A stretch of 64,000 bases of DNA from Thermodesulfovibrionia bacterium (GCA_020053105.1 JAGVNU010000028.1:1-64000); one strand, 5' to 3'; shown: positions 45,793 to 54,885, counted from the first letter of the stretch. Notes: generated by a model not told the origin, from the letters alone. Program-made: numbers and translations.

Positions 45793-47700
45793 TTATTGGT
45801 TCACCATCCCCGGCCTGTATAATTCTGTGATTGCCTCCTGAATATTCAGGATGAGCTGGAAGGATTCCTTCAGGGATTTTTTCTCAAGTCCGCTGAGATT
45901 GTTCGGGTTGATGAAATTGTCCGGTTCCAGGGACTTCCCCATCAGGGCTATCTGGTGATGGATCCTGAGGAGGCTGATGAACTCAAAAGCCTGCTCTATC
46001 TCCTCGCCGAGTTCCATGACTATCGGATGCTTGTCTTTGAGAGAGCGCAGCCTTTCAAGGGTGGAGGTCTCGGACAGGCCTCTTTCAAGTGCAAACAGCC
46101 TTGCGATATCTACTATTGGGCCGATGCCCCGGAATTTGAGATTGAACTCGTCCTTATGCACCCCGCCTTTTTCAACGATAAAGGACTTGAAGAAACCGAG
46201 CGGGGGTCGGTTGTTCATTATAGTGCCTGCCATGCGGGCAAAGAAAACGTTCTGATTTTTCAGGGTCTTGTTAAGGTATGCTCTTAATTTATCCGCGAGC
46301 TTGATGTCTCCATGCACAGGACGGAAGTCGAAGAATATTAGTGAAAATAATAAAGAATCCGGGGTCGGGGTATTTATCCATTTTGAAAAATAGTCTTTCC
46401 AGATTTTTAAGGGCTGACGCCATTTCGGATTGCTTGCCATATAACCGGCCGGGCAATTTGGAAAGCCGCATGCGACCAGTGCCTCTTTTACAAAGTCGGA
46501 AAATCCTTTAAAATATTCCTCTGCTTTCTTCCCGTCTCCGGGGGATTTCGGGTCTTCGTAGATAATCGCATTGTCCTGATCGGTCTTGAATGTCTGCTCT
46601 TTTCTGCCTTCGCTGCCGAACACAATGAAACAGTAATCGACCGGCGGTTTCCCGAATTTTCTTTCAGCGATCTCGAGTATCTTCCTGACGAGACGGTCGT
46701 TGATCTCTGATATTATCCTTGTGATATTGCCTGCCTTTGCTCCTTCTTTAAGCAGTAGGTTGACTATCCTGTTGATCTTTTTTGAGACCGGCACAAGGTC
46801 CTCGATGTTCTGGCGGGTCTCTATGTCCCGGACAACGGAGATGGGGGAAGTGCCCTGCAGCATCATAAGGTCGTGATTTGTCAGGATGCCTCTTAATTTC
46901 CCATCATCAATTACAAGCAGATGATGAATGTTGTAGCGGATCATTTTAAGCAGGGCCTCAAAACAGTAGTCCCTCGCCTCTGTTGTCATAAGCGGGACAC
47001 TCATTATGCTGCTGATCGGCTCAGCCACATTAAGGCCCTTTGAGACGACCTTGTCGCGGAGGTCCCTGTCCGTAACGATACCGGCAGGCAGGTTGTCCTG
47101 ATCTACGAGGACAAGCGAGCTTATCTTCCTCTTTGACATCACCTCTGCGGCGTCTTTTATGGAAATCTCATTGGGCGCAGTTACTGCTGTCCTGGATGCC
47201 AGTTCTCCGACCGGTGTCGTAAACAGGAGTTTGTCGCCGCCGCCGTACAACAGGCTTTTGCTGTGCATTTCACTGAAGGTCTTATCTATGTATTTATTAA
47301 GGAATGATTTGAGGAAATACTCTGAGAAGGCCGCGTTGCCATCCAGGAGCCCCTGTATGGTTTCTTTAGTTACGAGGTAGCAGATTGTGTCCTCCACGGC
47401 TTTGACATTGGCGCGGGACCTGTCTCCACGGATTAGGGAGAGAAGGCCGAAGGTGTCACCCTCGCTCCTGTAATCAATTACAACTTCCTCGTTAACATCG
47501 GGTCTTATGAATACCTTGACCCCGCCTTTTTTTATGATCCTGAGAAAGTCACTAGGCGGCCCGTCCTGCTGTAATATAAGCGTGTCTTTCGGGTAAAACT
47601 CGACGATGACCCCGCCGGCAATATTGCCCAGCGTGGCATCATCCAGTTCCTGAAAGGGCTGGATATTACTGAGAAAGTCTTTTACCTCTTTTACAGTCAT
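45793..47700 (-). CDS. cNMP-binding/CBS/DUF294 nucleotidyltransferase, copy 1
   Basis: 635 residues: N-terminal cyclic-nucleotide-binding domain (1-135, 'DTLILQQDGPPSDFLRIIKKG'), two CBS domains (about 170-290), a GlnD-like nucleotidyltransferase domain with 'FGSEGRKEQTFKTDQDNAI' (about 360-385), and a C-terminal helical DUF294_C region. This architecture is thought to sense nucleotides and modify a partner, and is commonly linked to acetate metabolism genes. First gene of the operon running to acs. A sigma-54-like promoter lies 60-76 bases upstream. A paralog lies at 49552-51444. Confidence 0.9.
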   Translation of the reverse strand: MTVKEVKDFLSNIQPFQELDDATLGNIAGGVIVEFYPKDTLILQQDGPPSDFLRIIKKGGVKVFIRPDVNEEVVIDYRSEGDTFGLLSLIRGDRSRANVKAVEDTICYLVTKETIQGLLDGNAAFSEYFLKSFLNKYIDKTFSEMHSKSLLYGGGDKLLFTTPVGELASRTAVTAPNEISIKDAAEVMSKRKISSLVLVDQDNLPAGIVTDRDLRDKVVSKGLNVAEPISSIMSVPLMTTEARDYCFEALLKMIRYNIHHLLVIDDGKLRGILTNHDLMMLQGTSPISVVRDIETRQNIEDLVPVSKKINRIVNLLLKEGAKAGNITRIISEINDRLVRKILEIAERKFGKPPVDYCFIVFGSEGRKEQTFKTDQDNAIIYEDPKSPGDGKKAEEYFKGFSDFVKEALVACGFPNCPAGYMASNPKWRQPLKIWKDYFSKWINTPTPDSLLFSLIFFDFRPVHGDIKLADKLRAYLNKTLKNQNVFFARMAGTIMNNRPPLGFFKSFIVEKGGVHKDEFNLKFRGIGPIVDIARLFALERGLSETSTLERLRSLKDKHPIVMELGEEIEQAFEFISLLRIHHQIALMGKSLEPDNFINPNNLSGLEKKSLKESFQLILNIQEAITELYRPGMVNQ

Positions 47701-47759
47701 AAGTTGTGACTTTTTTTATATTTTTAGGGGACAATAATTAAAATAGATGGATAGAGTAA

Positions 47760-47776
47760 AGCAAGGCACATGCCCA
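47760..47776 (-). promoter_or_regulatory. Putative sigma-54 promoter of the acetate operon
   Basis: On the minus strand TGGGCATGTGCCTTGCT has the -24 GG and -12 GC at correct spacing, with GGCA and TTGCT matching the RpoN consensus (two or three mismatches elsewhere). The start would be near 47749. An NtrC-family activator gene ends 212 bases further upstream. Confidence 0.6.
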
Positions 47777-47988
47777 TAGGGCGGTAGTTATTTGAACTTA
47801 TTGAAAATAAAGGCATAATTGTCTCGGGATGGGTTCAGGGCCAGCTTTTCCTTTCGGGGCAATATATGGTGGATGTTACTTTAAGTATCGTTATAACGGA
47901 AGAATTCAAGAAAATTATTAAATATCAGGCAGTTTAGGGATGTTACTTTTTGTAATTAGGTCTTGGGAGGACGTGAAAAAATGTAACG

Positions 47989-49338
47989 TTACTTGCCCCT
48001 GATGAGGCCCCATCTCTTTCTTTTTTCCCATAGCGATTTTCTTGTTATACCAAGCATGTCTGCCAATTCATTTTCACCGCGTGTTGACTGATACCGGAGA
48101 ATAAACTCCTTGGTATACCCCTCAATTGAGAGGACCTTGTCAAGTGCTTCGCAGGGAAAGTCATCAATGACCTGGAGTGTTTCCGGAAGATGTTCCGGCA
48201 ATATCATGTCCCGGTCCGTTACGAGCACTGCCCTTTCAATAATGTTCTGCAGTTCACGTACATTCCCGTGCCATGAATAATTCATCAGCAGGGTCTGCGC
48301 CATGTCATCAATTGTCGCTATGTGCTTGCCAAGCTCGTTTGAATATTTATTGAGGAAATGTCTTGCGAGTACCATGATGTCTTCCTTTCGTTCTCGCAGC
48401 GGGGGGAGCTTCAGCGTTACAACATTGATTCTATAGTAGAGGTCTTCCCTGAAGACACTGTCCTTGACTGCCTTTACAGGGTCCCTGTTTGTCGCGGTTA
48501 TAAAGCGCACGTCGATCTTTCTGCTCTGAACGCCGCCAAGGGGACGGATCTCCAGATCATCAATTACGCGGAGGAGCTTTGCCTGTAAGGAAAGAGTCAT
48601 GTCCGCAATTTCATCAAGGAATACTGTTCCGCTGTCGGCCTCTTCAAATAATCCCCTTTTGAAAGTTACCGCGCCGGTGAAGGCGCCTTTGGTGTACCCG
48701 AACAGTTCGGACTCAAGGAGATTTTCCGGGATGGCGCTGCAATTTATAGGGATGAACGGTTTTTCCCGCCTTGAGCTGTTGTAGTGTATTGCCCGAGCAA
48801 ACAGTTCTTTCCCGGTGCCGGTCTCGCCGAGCAGGAGGACGTTGCTCTTTGAGTCGGCGATCTTCTTGACTTCATCTATGAGGGAAGTGATGACCTTGCT
48901 CTGCCCGACTATCTTTCCGAAATCATATCTGTTTTCAATCTGCTTTTTCAGGATGAGGTTTTCAGCCTTAAGCGCCTTTTCCCTCAACGCGTTTTTGATG
49001 GTCCTTTTCAGTTCTTCATGAATGATGGGTTTAACTACATAGTCGTATGCGCCGGCCCTCAAAGCGCCCACCGCTGTTTCCAGAGAGGCATACGCGGTTA
49101 TCACAATAACGGATTGCTCGGGATATTTTTCTCTTACCCTGCGCACAAGTTCTATACCGTCAATTCCCGGAAGGATGATATCTGTGATGATGAGATCGTA
49201 TGTGCCGTCTTCAATGCTTTGGAGGGCGGACTCGGCGCTGTTTGCGGAATCAACGGCATACCCTTCCTGCGAAAGAACCCTTTTCAGCGACTCCCTGAGT
49301 GTCCCTTCGTCTTCAACTATGAGTATTCGTTCAGCCAT
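47989..49338 (-). CDS. NtrC-family sigma-54 response regulator
   Basis: 449 residues: receiver (phospho-acceptor in 'LIITDIILPGIDG'), AAA+ with Walker A 'GETGTGKELFARAI', sigma-54 loop 'GYTKGAFTGAVTFKRG', Walker B 'GTVFLDEIADM', and a C-terminal Fis-type HTH ('NELADMLGITRKSLWEKRKRW'). It is complete and able to activate sigma-54 promoters such as the one at 47760. No kinase is adjacent; the SSS-type kinase at 57697 is the best candidate partner because its own regulator is a close but degenerate paralog of this protein. Confidence 0.92.
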   Translation of the reverse strand: MAERILIVEDEGTLRESLKRVLSQEGYAVDSANSAESALQSIEDGTYDLIITDIILPGIDGIELVRRVREKYPEQSVIVITAYASLETAVGALRAGAYDYVVKPIIHEELKRTIKNALREKALKAENLILKKQIENRYDFGKIVGQSKVITSLIDEVKKIADSKSNVLLLGETGTGKELFARAIHYNSSRREKPFIPINCSAIPENLLESELFGYTKGAFTGAVTFKRGLFEEADSGTVFLDEIADMTLSLQAKLLRVIDDLEIRPLGGVQSRKIDVRFITATNRDPVKAVKDSVFREDLYYRINVVTLKLPPLRERKEDIMVLARHFLNKYSNELGKHIATIDDMAQTLLMNYSWHGNVRELQNIIERAVLVTDRDMILPEHLPETLQVIDDFPCEALDKVLSIEGYTKEFILRYQSTRGENELADMLGITRKSLWEKRKRWGLIRGK

Positions 49339-49551
49339 TTCAACCTCTCTGCGTTAATTTGGAAAATGCATTCAACATAATGCAGATGTTGGAAAATAAT
49401 TTGTTTTTCGATACCTTGAACGTAGTTTCAATCAAGGTCAGGCTTCATATTTTAACAAAGTCACATGTACAATTTGATGAAATTTATCGAGTTAAACAAA
49501 TTATTTTTCAATGTCTGCATTATTCGGATCAATTGCATTATTTTATTGCTT

Positions 49552-51444
49552 TTAAACAATCAAAGGCTTGTACATCTCAACAACCGTCCCCTGCAGTTTC
49601 GATATAAGATGGAACGCCTCTCTGATTGTCCTTTTTTCAAGGTTGCTGAGCTTGTCAGGGTTTATAAAGTTTTCCGGTGAACGCCCTTCCTTTATCTGCT
49701 CATACTGATAATGCATCCTCAGCATCATAATAAACTCAAAGGCGTGCATAAGCTCATTGTGATACTCTTTGACCGCGGGATGCGTGATCTTAAGCGCGCC
49801 TATCCTGTCAAGAGTGGCGGTCAGTTTTATCCCGCTTTCGAGGGCGAAGAGCCTGATTATATCATTAAGCGGCATCACGCCCTTGAGCTTCAGGTCGAAT
49901 TCATTTTTATGTTCACCGCTTTTTTCAACGACGAACGATTTCAGGAACCCGATGGGAGGGCTGTTCTTTACAATTATATTGGCCATTTGCCCGAGAAATA
50001 TTTTGTTCTTTGCGATAAGCGGCATATAAAAACTGCCCAGTTCGTTGCATAAGCTGAATTTGCCGTGCACGGGTCTCATGTCAAAAAATATAAGGGATTT
50101 AAGGACTGCTTCCGGGGTCGGGCGCGATATCCAGTTTTCGAAATATTCCTTCCACCGCTTAAGAGGCTTGCGCCATTTTGGGTTGCTCGCCATGTAATCC
50201 GCCCGGCATGAAGAAAACCCTATTTGTATGAGGCTGTCTTTTATGAACCCGGCAAGCGCGGAAAAATATTTCTCCGCCTCTTCTTCAGCCTCAGCCGATG
50301 GCGTGTCTGCATAGATGATAGCATTGTCCTGGTCGGTCTTGAACGTCTGTTCCTTCCTCCCTTCGCTGCCGTAAACGATAAAACAGTAAGGCACTGGCGG
50401 CTGTCCGAATTTCCTCTCCGCGATCTCGATGACCTTTTTCAGCAGCCTGTCGTTTATCTCGGTGATAATGCCGGTAATACTGCTGGCCTTTGTGCTTTCC
50501 TGCAGAAGCAGTCCTATTATAGTATTCATCTTTGCCGAGACAGTGACGAGATCTTCAATGGTCTGCTGTTTCTCAATATCATTTACAAAGGACAATGGCG
50601 ACGTCCCCTGAAGGAGCATCAGGTCATGATTGGTGATGATGCCTTTTAATTCCCCCTCTTTAATTACGATCATATGGTGTATGTTGTACTTGATCATCTT
50701 CAGCACCGCATCAAAACATGAATCGTTCGCGTCGACCCTGATGAGGGAAATGCTCATGATGTTTTTAACCGGGTCCGTCACATTGCGTGCGCTTGCAACG
50801 ACCCTCCGCAGGTCGCGGTCTGTGATGATCCCGGCAGGGACATTGTTCCTGTTCAAAACAATCAATGAGCTGATCCTGTGCTTTGCCATGACCTGCGCGG
50901 CTTCCTGAAGAGTCGTGTCTTCCGGGACTGTTATCACCTCTTTGGCAATGTCTCCGGAAGGTGTTGTGAACAGAAGCCGGTCGGTCCCGCTGTAGGCGAG
51001 GCTTCTGCCCTTCATCTCCTCAAACGTCCTTTCAACGTACCTCGTCAGGTGAGACATGAAATACTCGGCAAACGCAGGCCTTGACTCGATCAGCTTTAAT
51101 ACCTTGTCCCTGCCGAGGGTATAGCAGATGGTATCATCGGCGGCAATGACCGTGGTCTTCTGCTTGTCCCCTGCAATCAGGGAAACGAAACCGAAGCTGT
51201 CACCTTCTCCCCTGTAATCAATAATTGAGTCGGTCCCGCCTTCAGCCTTCATCAATATCTTTACGCTGCCTTTCTTTATTGTCCGGACAGCTTCGCTGGG
51301 AGGTCCGTCCTGCTTCAGGATGACCGTATCTTTCGGATAGAATTCCATTGACAGATTGTGCGCGACGTCCTTCAGGACCGGTTCATCAAGGAGCTGAAAA
51401 GGGGGGTTCTTCTTTAAAAAGCCTATCGCTTCTTCGAGGATCAT
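49552..51444 (-). CDS. cNMP-binding/CBS/DUF294 nucleotidyltransferase, copy 2
   Basis: 630 residues, paralog of the 45793 gene with the same domain order. Nucleotidyltransferase signature 'YGSEGRKEQTFKTDQDNAI'; cNMP domain 'DTVILKQDGPPSEAVRTIKKG'; CBS 'VPAGIITDRDLRRVV'. The track start at 51510 encodes peptide from the upstream palindrome; 'MILEEAIGFLKK' at 51444 matches the start of copy 1 better. No strong ribosome site. It lies upstream of the NtrC-type gene after a 213-base AT-rich gap in which no gene was seen. Confidence 0.9.
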   Translation of the reverse strand: MILEEAIGFLKKNPPFQLLDEPVLKDVAHNLSMEFYPKDTVILKQDGPPSEAVRTIKKGSVKILMKAEGGTDSIIDYRGEGDSFGFVSLIAGDKQKTTVIAADDTICYTLGRDKVLKLIESRPAFAEYFMSHLTRYVERTFEEMKGRSLAYSGTDRLLFTTPSGDIAKEVITVPEDTTLQEAAQVMAKHRISSLIVLNRNNVPAGIITDRDLRRVVASARNVTDPVKNIMSISLIRVDANDSCFDAVLKMIKYNIHHMIVIKEGELKGIITNHDLMLLQGTSPLSFVNDIEKQQTIEDLVTVSAKMNTIIGLLLQESTKASSITGIITEINDRLLKKVIEIAERKFGQPPVPYCFIVYGSEGRKEQTFKTDQDNAIIYADTPSAEAEEEAEKYFSALAGFIKDSLIQIGFSSCRADYMASNPKWRKPLKRWKEYFENWISRPTPEAVLKSLIFFDMRPVHGKFSLCNELGSFYMPLIAKNKIFLGQMANIIVKNSPPIGFLKSFVVEKSGEHKNEFDLKLKGVMPLNDIIRLFALESGIKLTATLDRIGALKITHPAVKEYHNELMHAFEFIMMLRMHYQYEQIKEGRSPENFINPDKLSNLEKRTIREAFHLISKLQGTVVEMYKPLIV

Positions 51445-51490
51445 GGTAGTTAATAATATACTACAAGATGGGAATCCTTGCCGCCCTCCC

Positions 51491-51517
51491 GTAGGGGCAT
51501 GGCGCGCCATGTCCCTA
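51491..51517. repeat. GTAGGGGCATGGCGCGCC palindrome, good copy
   Basis: A 27-base inverted repeat whose left half GTAGGGGCATGGC pairs with GCCATGTCCCTAC, with one G-T pair. It lies between the divergent DUF294 copy 2 and PfpI genes. Degraded relative at 28751. Confidence 0.75.
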
Positions 51518-51594
51518 CATGGTATGTGAACGCGACGCGAGGGGATTATTGATATTGTATAATATCCGGGAACAGATGATGAAGGAGGTCTGCC

Positions 51595-52137
51595 ATGGCA
51601 AAAGTTGTTATTATTCTGGCCGATGGGTTTGAAGAGCTTGAAGCAGTGGCCATTATTGATGTGCTCAGGAGAGCGGGGATCGGTGTCATATCAGCGGGTC
51701 TTCACGAAGGGCCTGTATCAAGCGCCCGTAATGTTAAGGTAATACCCGATACGGTTATTGATACCATTAAAACAGATGATTTTGACATGCTCGTCCTGCC
51801 CGGCGGCATGCCCGGCGCTGCTAACCTTGATGCCGATGAAAGGGTGGGGGGCCTGATAAGGGACTTCAACAGCAAGGGGAAAATGACCGGAGCGATCTGC
51901 GCCGCACCTTATGTCCTGGCTAATGCCGGCATCCTCAAAGGCAAACGCGTGACATCTTTTCCATCCTTCAAAGACAAACTCGGTCCAGCGATCTATGAGG
52001 AAAAAGCCGTTGTCGAGGACGGTAACATAATGACCAGCAGGGGGCCGGGGACCGCATTATATTTCGCGCTGGCCATTGTTGAAAGGCTCGCGGGAAGAGA
52101 AAAGGCGCAGCAGGTAAAAGAAGCGATGCTGGTATAG
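51595..52137 (+). CDS. DJ-1/PfpI family protein
   Basis: 180 residues of the YajL/ThiJ type. Nucleophile Cys in 'TGAICAAPYVLA' and the acidic partner in 'ADGFEELEAV'. Members act as chaperones, glyoxalase/deglycase-like enzymes or hydrolases; which applies here is unknown. AAGGAGG lies upstream of the ATG. Confidence 0.9.
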   Translation: MAKVVIILADGFEELEAVAIIDVLRRAGIGVISAGLHEGPVSSARNVKVIPDTVIDTIKTDDFDMLVLPGGMPGAANLDADERVGGLIRDFNSKGKMTGAICAAPYVLANAGILKGKRVTSFPSFKDKLGPAIYEEKAVVEDGNIMTSRGPGTALYFALAIVERLAGREKAQQVKEAMLV

Positions 52138-52160
52138 TCAACAGTTTTAAAAAAAGTTTC

Positions 52161-52234
52161 AGCCGTTTGAATAGCTTGAACCCCTTGAACAGCGAAACGG
52201 CTCAAGGGTTGGAACAGTTCAAGCTGCTGGAACG
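52161..52234. repeat. TTGAAC/GTTCAAG repeat cluster
   Basis: AGCCGTTT (52161) and AAACGGCT (52195) form 8-base arms, and the region contains CTTGAACCCCTTGAACAG and GAACAGTTCAAGCTGCTGG. It lies between the convergent PfpI and membrane-protein genes. Related to 24983-25020. Confidence 0.5.
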
Positions 52235-52246
52235 GTTATTTATATG

Positions 52247-52756
52247 TTACCTGCAGAAAACACACGCAAACAGGAACCTTCTGGCAAAGTAAAAGGTAAT
52301 GACCCCGGGAACGCTTAACTGTATTAATGGCGCCAATCCGATTCCGTATATCGTTGGCATAGCAGGCAAATAAGCCCATTCTTTTAAAAGCAGTACCCCT
52401 CTGTATTCAATTGCGACCGCTGTTATCAGGCCGACTGCAAACGCCGCGGAGAGTTGACTCCACTTCATTGAACGGACCCAGAGGATGTCCCGCCATAATC
52501 CTGCCACCCCGAGATAAATTGCAAGGACAAGAGTAGCATCAACAAACGCGGCTTCCATGATCATTAATATATATATGTCCGCTTTGAACTTGAATCCCTG
52601 ATAAAGAAAGGCCTCGTGTGCCGACTTCCATATGTAGTTCAGCAGTAAGGATATTACAAAGATCACCACAAGCGTCAGGGAAATGTGGCTTTTCCTCAGA
52701 TGATTATCCAATGGCTGTTTCGATCCTTTGGATGTTTCTTTCACCAGGTCACTCAT
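52247..52756 (-). CDS. Unknown four-helix membrane protein
   Basis: 169 residues with four predicted membrane segments ('SLTLVVIFVISLLLNYIW', 'FVDATLVLAIYLGVAGL', 'LSAAFAVGLITAVAIEY', 'LIQLSVPGVITFYFARRFLF') and a distinctive loop 'EWAYLPAMPTIYGIGLAPLI'. Proteins with this loop occur in several phyla without known function. Single gene. Confidence 0.65.
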   Translation of the reverse strand: MSDLVKETSKGSKQPLDNHLRKSHISLTLVVIFVISLLLNYIWKSAHEAFLYQGFKFKADIYILMIMEAAFVDATLVLAIYLGVAGLWRDILWVRSMKWSQLSAAFAVGLITAVAIEYRGVLLLKEWAYLPAMPTIYGIGLAPLIQLSVPGVITFYFARRFLFACVFCR

Positions 52757-52921
52757 AAAATTCTTTAACGCTCTTGGTAATCAGGAAACAGTATAGACAA
52801 CATTCAGGATCACATAACTCCTCCGCCTGTGATAAAAAATAACATTATACCGGCCCGCTAAAAGCCGGAGGCTGACGTTTCCTCATTCTCCAATCCCGTC
52901 GAAGGGAATAATAGATCCATT

Positions 52922-53311
52922 TTATCGCAAATGAAATTTATTGACCTTGTTGACTTCGTCTTCCAATTGCAGCGCAATTGATATGTTTTTTGACCGATCG
53001 TCATAATCAGCCCAACCTAAAATATTTGCATGTCTCTCTGGAGTATCATCAGGAACTACTTCCAGCCCTTTATCAGTAACTTTAGATGTAACAATATCAC
53101 CTCTGCCAAGAATCTCCTTTTGAATGTGACGGTCTCCTAAAGACCATATTTCATCATCTGATATTCCAGATGTTCTGAAAACAGAAGTCTCCCCGTTTTT
53201 GGTAGGCATAAAGACAGTCCATTTGATGGTATTATTTGAAGGTCTGTAATGCTGTTTGGACGTTGCAAATCGAGTGAGAATTTCTGCAGGAGATATTGGA
53301 GCTGGAGGCAA
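52922..53311 (-). CDS. Third gene of TIGR04255-type cassette, unknown
   Basis: 129 residues. It contains 'NGETSVFRTSGISDDEIWSLG', a pattern seen in small partner proteins of sporadically distributed cassettes; otherwise not recognised. The TTG start has AGGAAGG ten bases upstream, and the previous gene's stop is seven bases away. Soluble, no motifs for catalysis seen. Confidence 0.6.
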   Translation of the reverse strand: MPPAPISPAEILTRFATSKQHYRPSNNTIKWTVFMPTKNGETSVFRTSGISDDEIWSLGDRHIQKEILGRGDIVTSKVTDKGLEVVPDDTPERHANILGWADYDDRSKNISIALQLEDEVNKVNKFHLR

Positions 53312-53318
53312 CGCTGTT

Positions 53319-53825
53319 CTACCTTCCTGAATATAATCGTTTAAGATTGGATATTATAGCTGGGGGCAAAGAGCTTCCGAAATATTCAATCCCGTGCGTC
53401 TTGTTAGTTCCGTATAAACCTGCGTAAATAATTTCACTTTTCCCGCTTACACTTACGACAAAAATTGACCGATTCCCTCTGTACCATTCCAGAGCTATCT
53501 CGCCATTTGGTTCGGCGGTAATAGAAGGCATGGGGAATGTCATATTTGAAGGTAGCAAGTAAATTAATTTTGCTGCATCTAATACAGCATCTTCTGATAC
53601 GGGAAGTGCGCCCGTTCCATCCCAGTCTTCAACAGAACACTCCTTAAATACTTCCATGAGGGCGGCAATTGTTTCTTCAATAGGACGGCTAAAGGTTTCA
53701 GTCCTTCTGAAATCCCCGATTACCTTATCACAAAACGTTTTCAGGCCTTCAAAATCAGGACTAAATCCAAAATCCAAAAAATTAGAAACGCTTGGACAAT
53801 TAGGACAATAAGTTGCTGTGCTCAT
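53319..53825 (-). CDS. Second gene of TIGR04255-type cassette, unknown
   Basis: 168 residues with an N-terminal C-x2-C ('TYCPNCPSVSNF'), a central 'DWDGTGALPVSEDAV', and 'PSITAEPNGEIALEWYRGNRS', features of an uncharacterised family that tends to co-occur with TIGR04255 proteins. Its ATG overlaps the upstream stop by four bases (ATGA), so it is translationally coupled. Function unknown. Confidence 0.65.
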   Translation of the reverse strand: MSTATYCPNCPSVSNFLDFGFSPDFEGLKTFCDKVIGDFRRTETFSRPIEETIAALMEVFKECSVEDWDGTGALPVSEDAVLDAAKLIYLLPSNMTFPMPSITAEPNGEIALEWYRGNRSIFVVSVSGKSEIIYAGLYGTNKTHGIEYFGSSLPPAIISNLKRLYSGR

Positions 53826-54565
53826 TTGTAAAGCTCCTGTAATTTTTTTGTGATACTATTGAAAAATATTTCATTCTTGAAATTTCGTAAATTTTCTAAT
53901 TTGTTCCAAGTATCTTTTTCGGTGAGACCATCCGGATTATGATGAATAGCATCTATATCCAATATTATAGGTAATGATTTGCTTGTGTCAATTATTGTTT
54001 CCAGTGCCTGGGCTATAATCGCGAATGAATTAATAGACGGTTTTGGCAACACTATGCGACTGAAAAAACTGCTTATCCCCTGAGGCAATTTCTCCGGTAC
54101 AATAGGAGGAGCTGTCAAATATTCTCCGAAATCTCCTATTGGCATTGGTATATTTAAGTTATTTATATATCTTACAGCAACTCTGTAAATTAATTCCGGA
54201 GAGGTAATATCAGCATACATTTTCCATAATCTATAAGCTTCGTCACGTAGTTGATTCCAGGTAATATATGGTTGCAATCTGCTGAAAGTGAATCCGTCCA
54301 GTCTTGTTTGGACTATTTGTTTCTTATCAGTCGTTATATAACGATACCCATGCATTTTGGCTTCTGATGACTTCACTATCACTTCTGCCTTGGGCTCAAG
54401 CTTAAATTCCGATACTTTTTGTTCCTGTTTGACAGGGTATTGCTCTCTTATTAATTCATGAATAAAGTCTATTCTATTGACATCAACTGATGAAGGTAAT
54501 TTCACACGAATATCGATAAGCGCTTCGGTAATAGGGGCATTTTTTAATGTAGGGTATTTTTCCAA
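53822..54565 (-). CDS. TIGR04255 family protein
   Basis: 247 residues. The N-terminus 'LKNAPITEALIDIRVKLPSS' and the middle 'TSPELIYRVAVRYINNLNIP' are those of the sporadically distributed TIGR04255 family, whose function is unknown. First gene of a coupled three-gene operon. The cassette has an AT-rich look relative to the flanking genes, which fits a mobile accessory unit. Confidence 0.75.
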   Translation of the reverse strand: MEKYPTLKNAPITEALIDIRVKLPSSVDVNRIDFIHELIREQYPVKQEQKVSEFKLEPKAEVIVKSSEAKMHGYRYITTDKKQIVQTRLDGFTFSRLQPYITWNQLRDEAYRLWKMYADITSPELIYRVAVRYINNLNIPMPIGDFGEYLTAPPIVPEKLPQGISSFFSRIVLPKPSINSFAIIAQALETIIDTSKSLPIILDIDAIHHNPDGLTEKDTWNKLENLRNFKNEIFFNSITKKLQELYK

Positions 54566-54693
54566 ATGTATATGACCTTAACTGACGGATTTAATACTAT
54601 AACGGTTTATTGTTACTCAAAGATTAGCTGTGTAATTTTCATCATTATATCAAAATTAAAATATCATAACCACAATATTATTCGTTCAAAGGC

Positions 54694-54885
54694 GTGAAAA
54701 CGGAAAAGACCCCTCGAAAAGATCGTCTGAATTATCTTGTGACAATCATTGACAGGAGGTTTATAAGTTTTCTTTCGGCGACAACCGGATTCATTCTCAT
54801 CGTCTTGCAAGTAGGTCAGATGTTGTTAAGGAACAAGAAAACAATCAAACTTGATCAGTCAGGCGACCTCAACGGCCGACCGTGA
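54694..54885 (+). CDS. Possible small membrane protein
   Basis: 63 residues from a GTG: basic N-terminus ('MKTEKTPRKDRLNYL') and one membrane helix ('ISFLSATTGFILIVLQVGQML'). The upstream AAAGGC is a weak ribosome site. It overlaps the 3' end of the GGDEF gene on the other strand by 17 bases. Unrecognised and moderately doubtful. The 303-base gap around it holds nothing else. Confidence 0.4.
   Translation: MKTEKTPRKDRLNYLVTIIDRRFISFLSATTGFILIVLQVGQMLLRNKKTIKLDQSGDLNGRP

Noticed and set aside
51445-51510. N-terminal extension of DUF294 copy 2 ('MARHAPTGG...')
   Set aside because: This peptide is encoded by the palindromic repeat; the paralog starts at the position equivalent to 51444.
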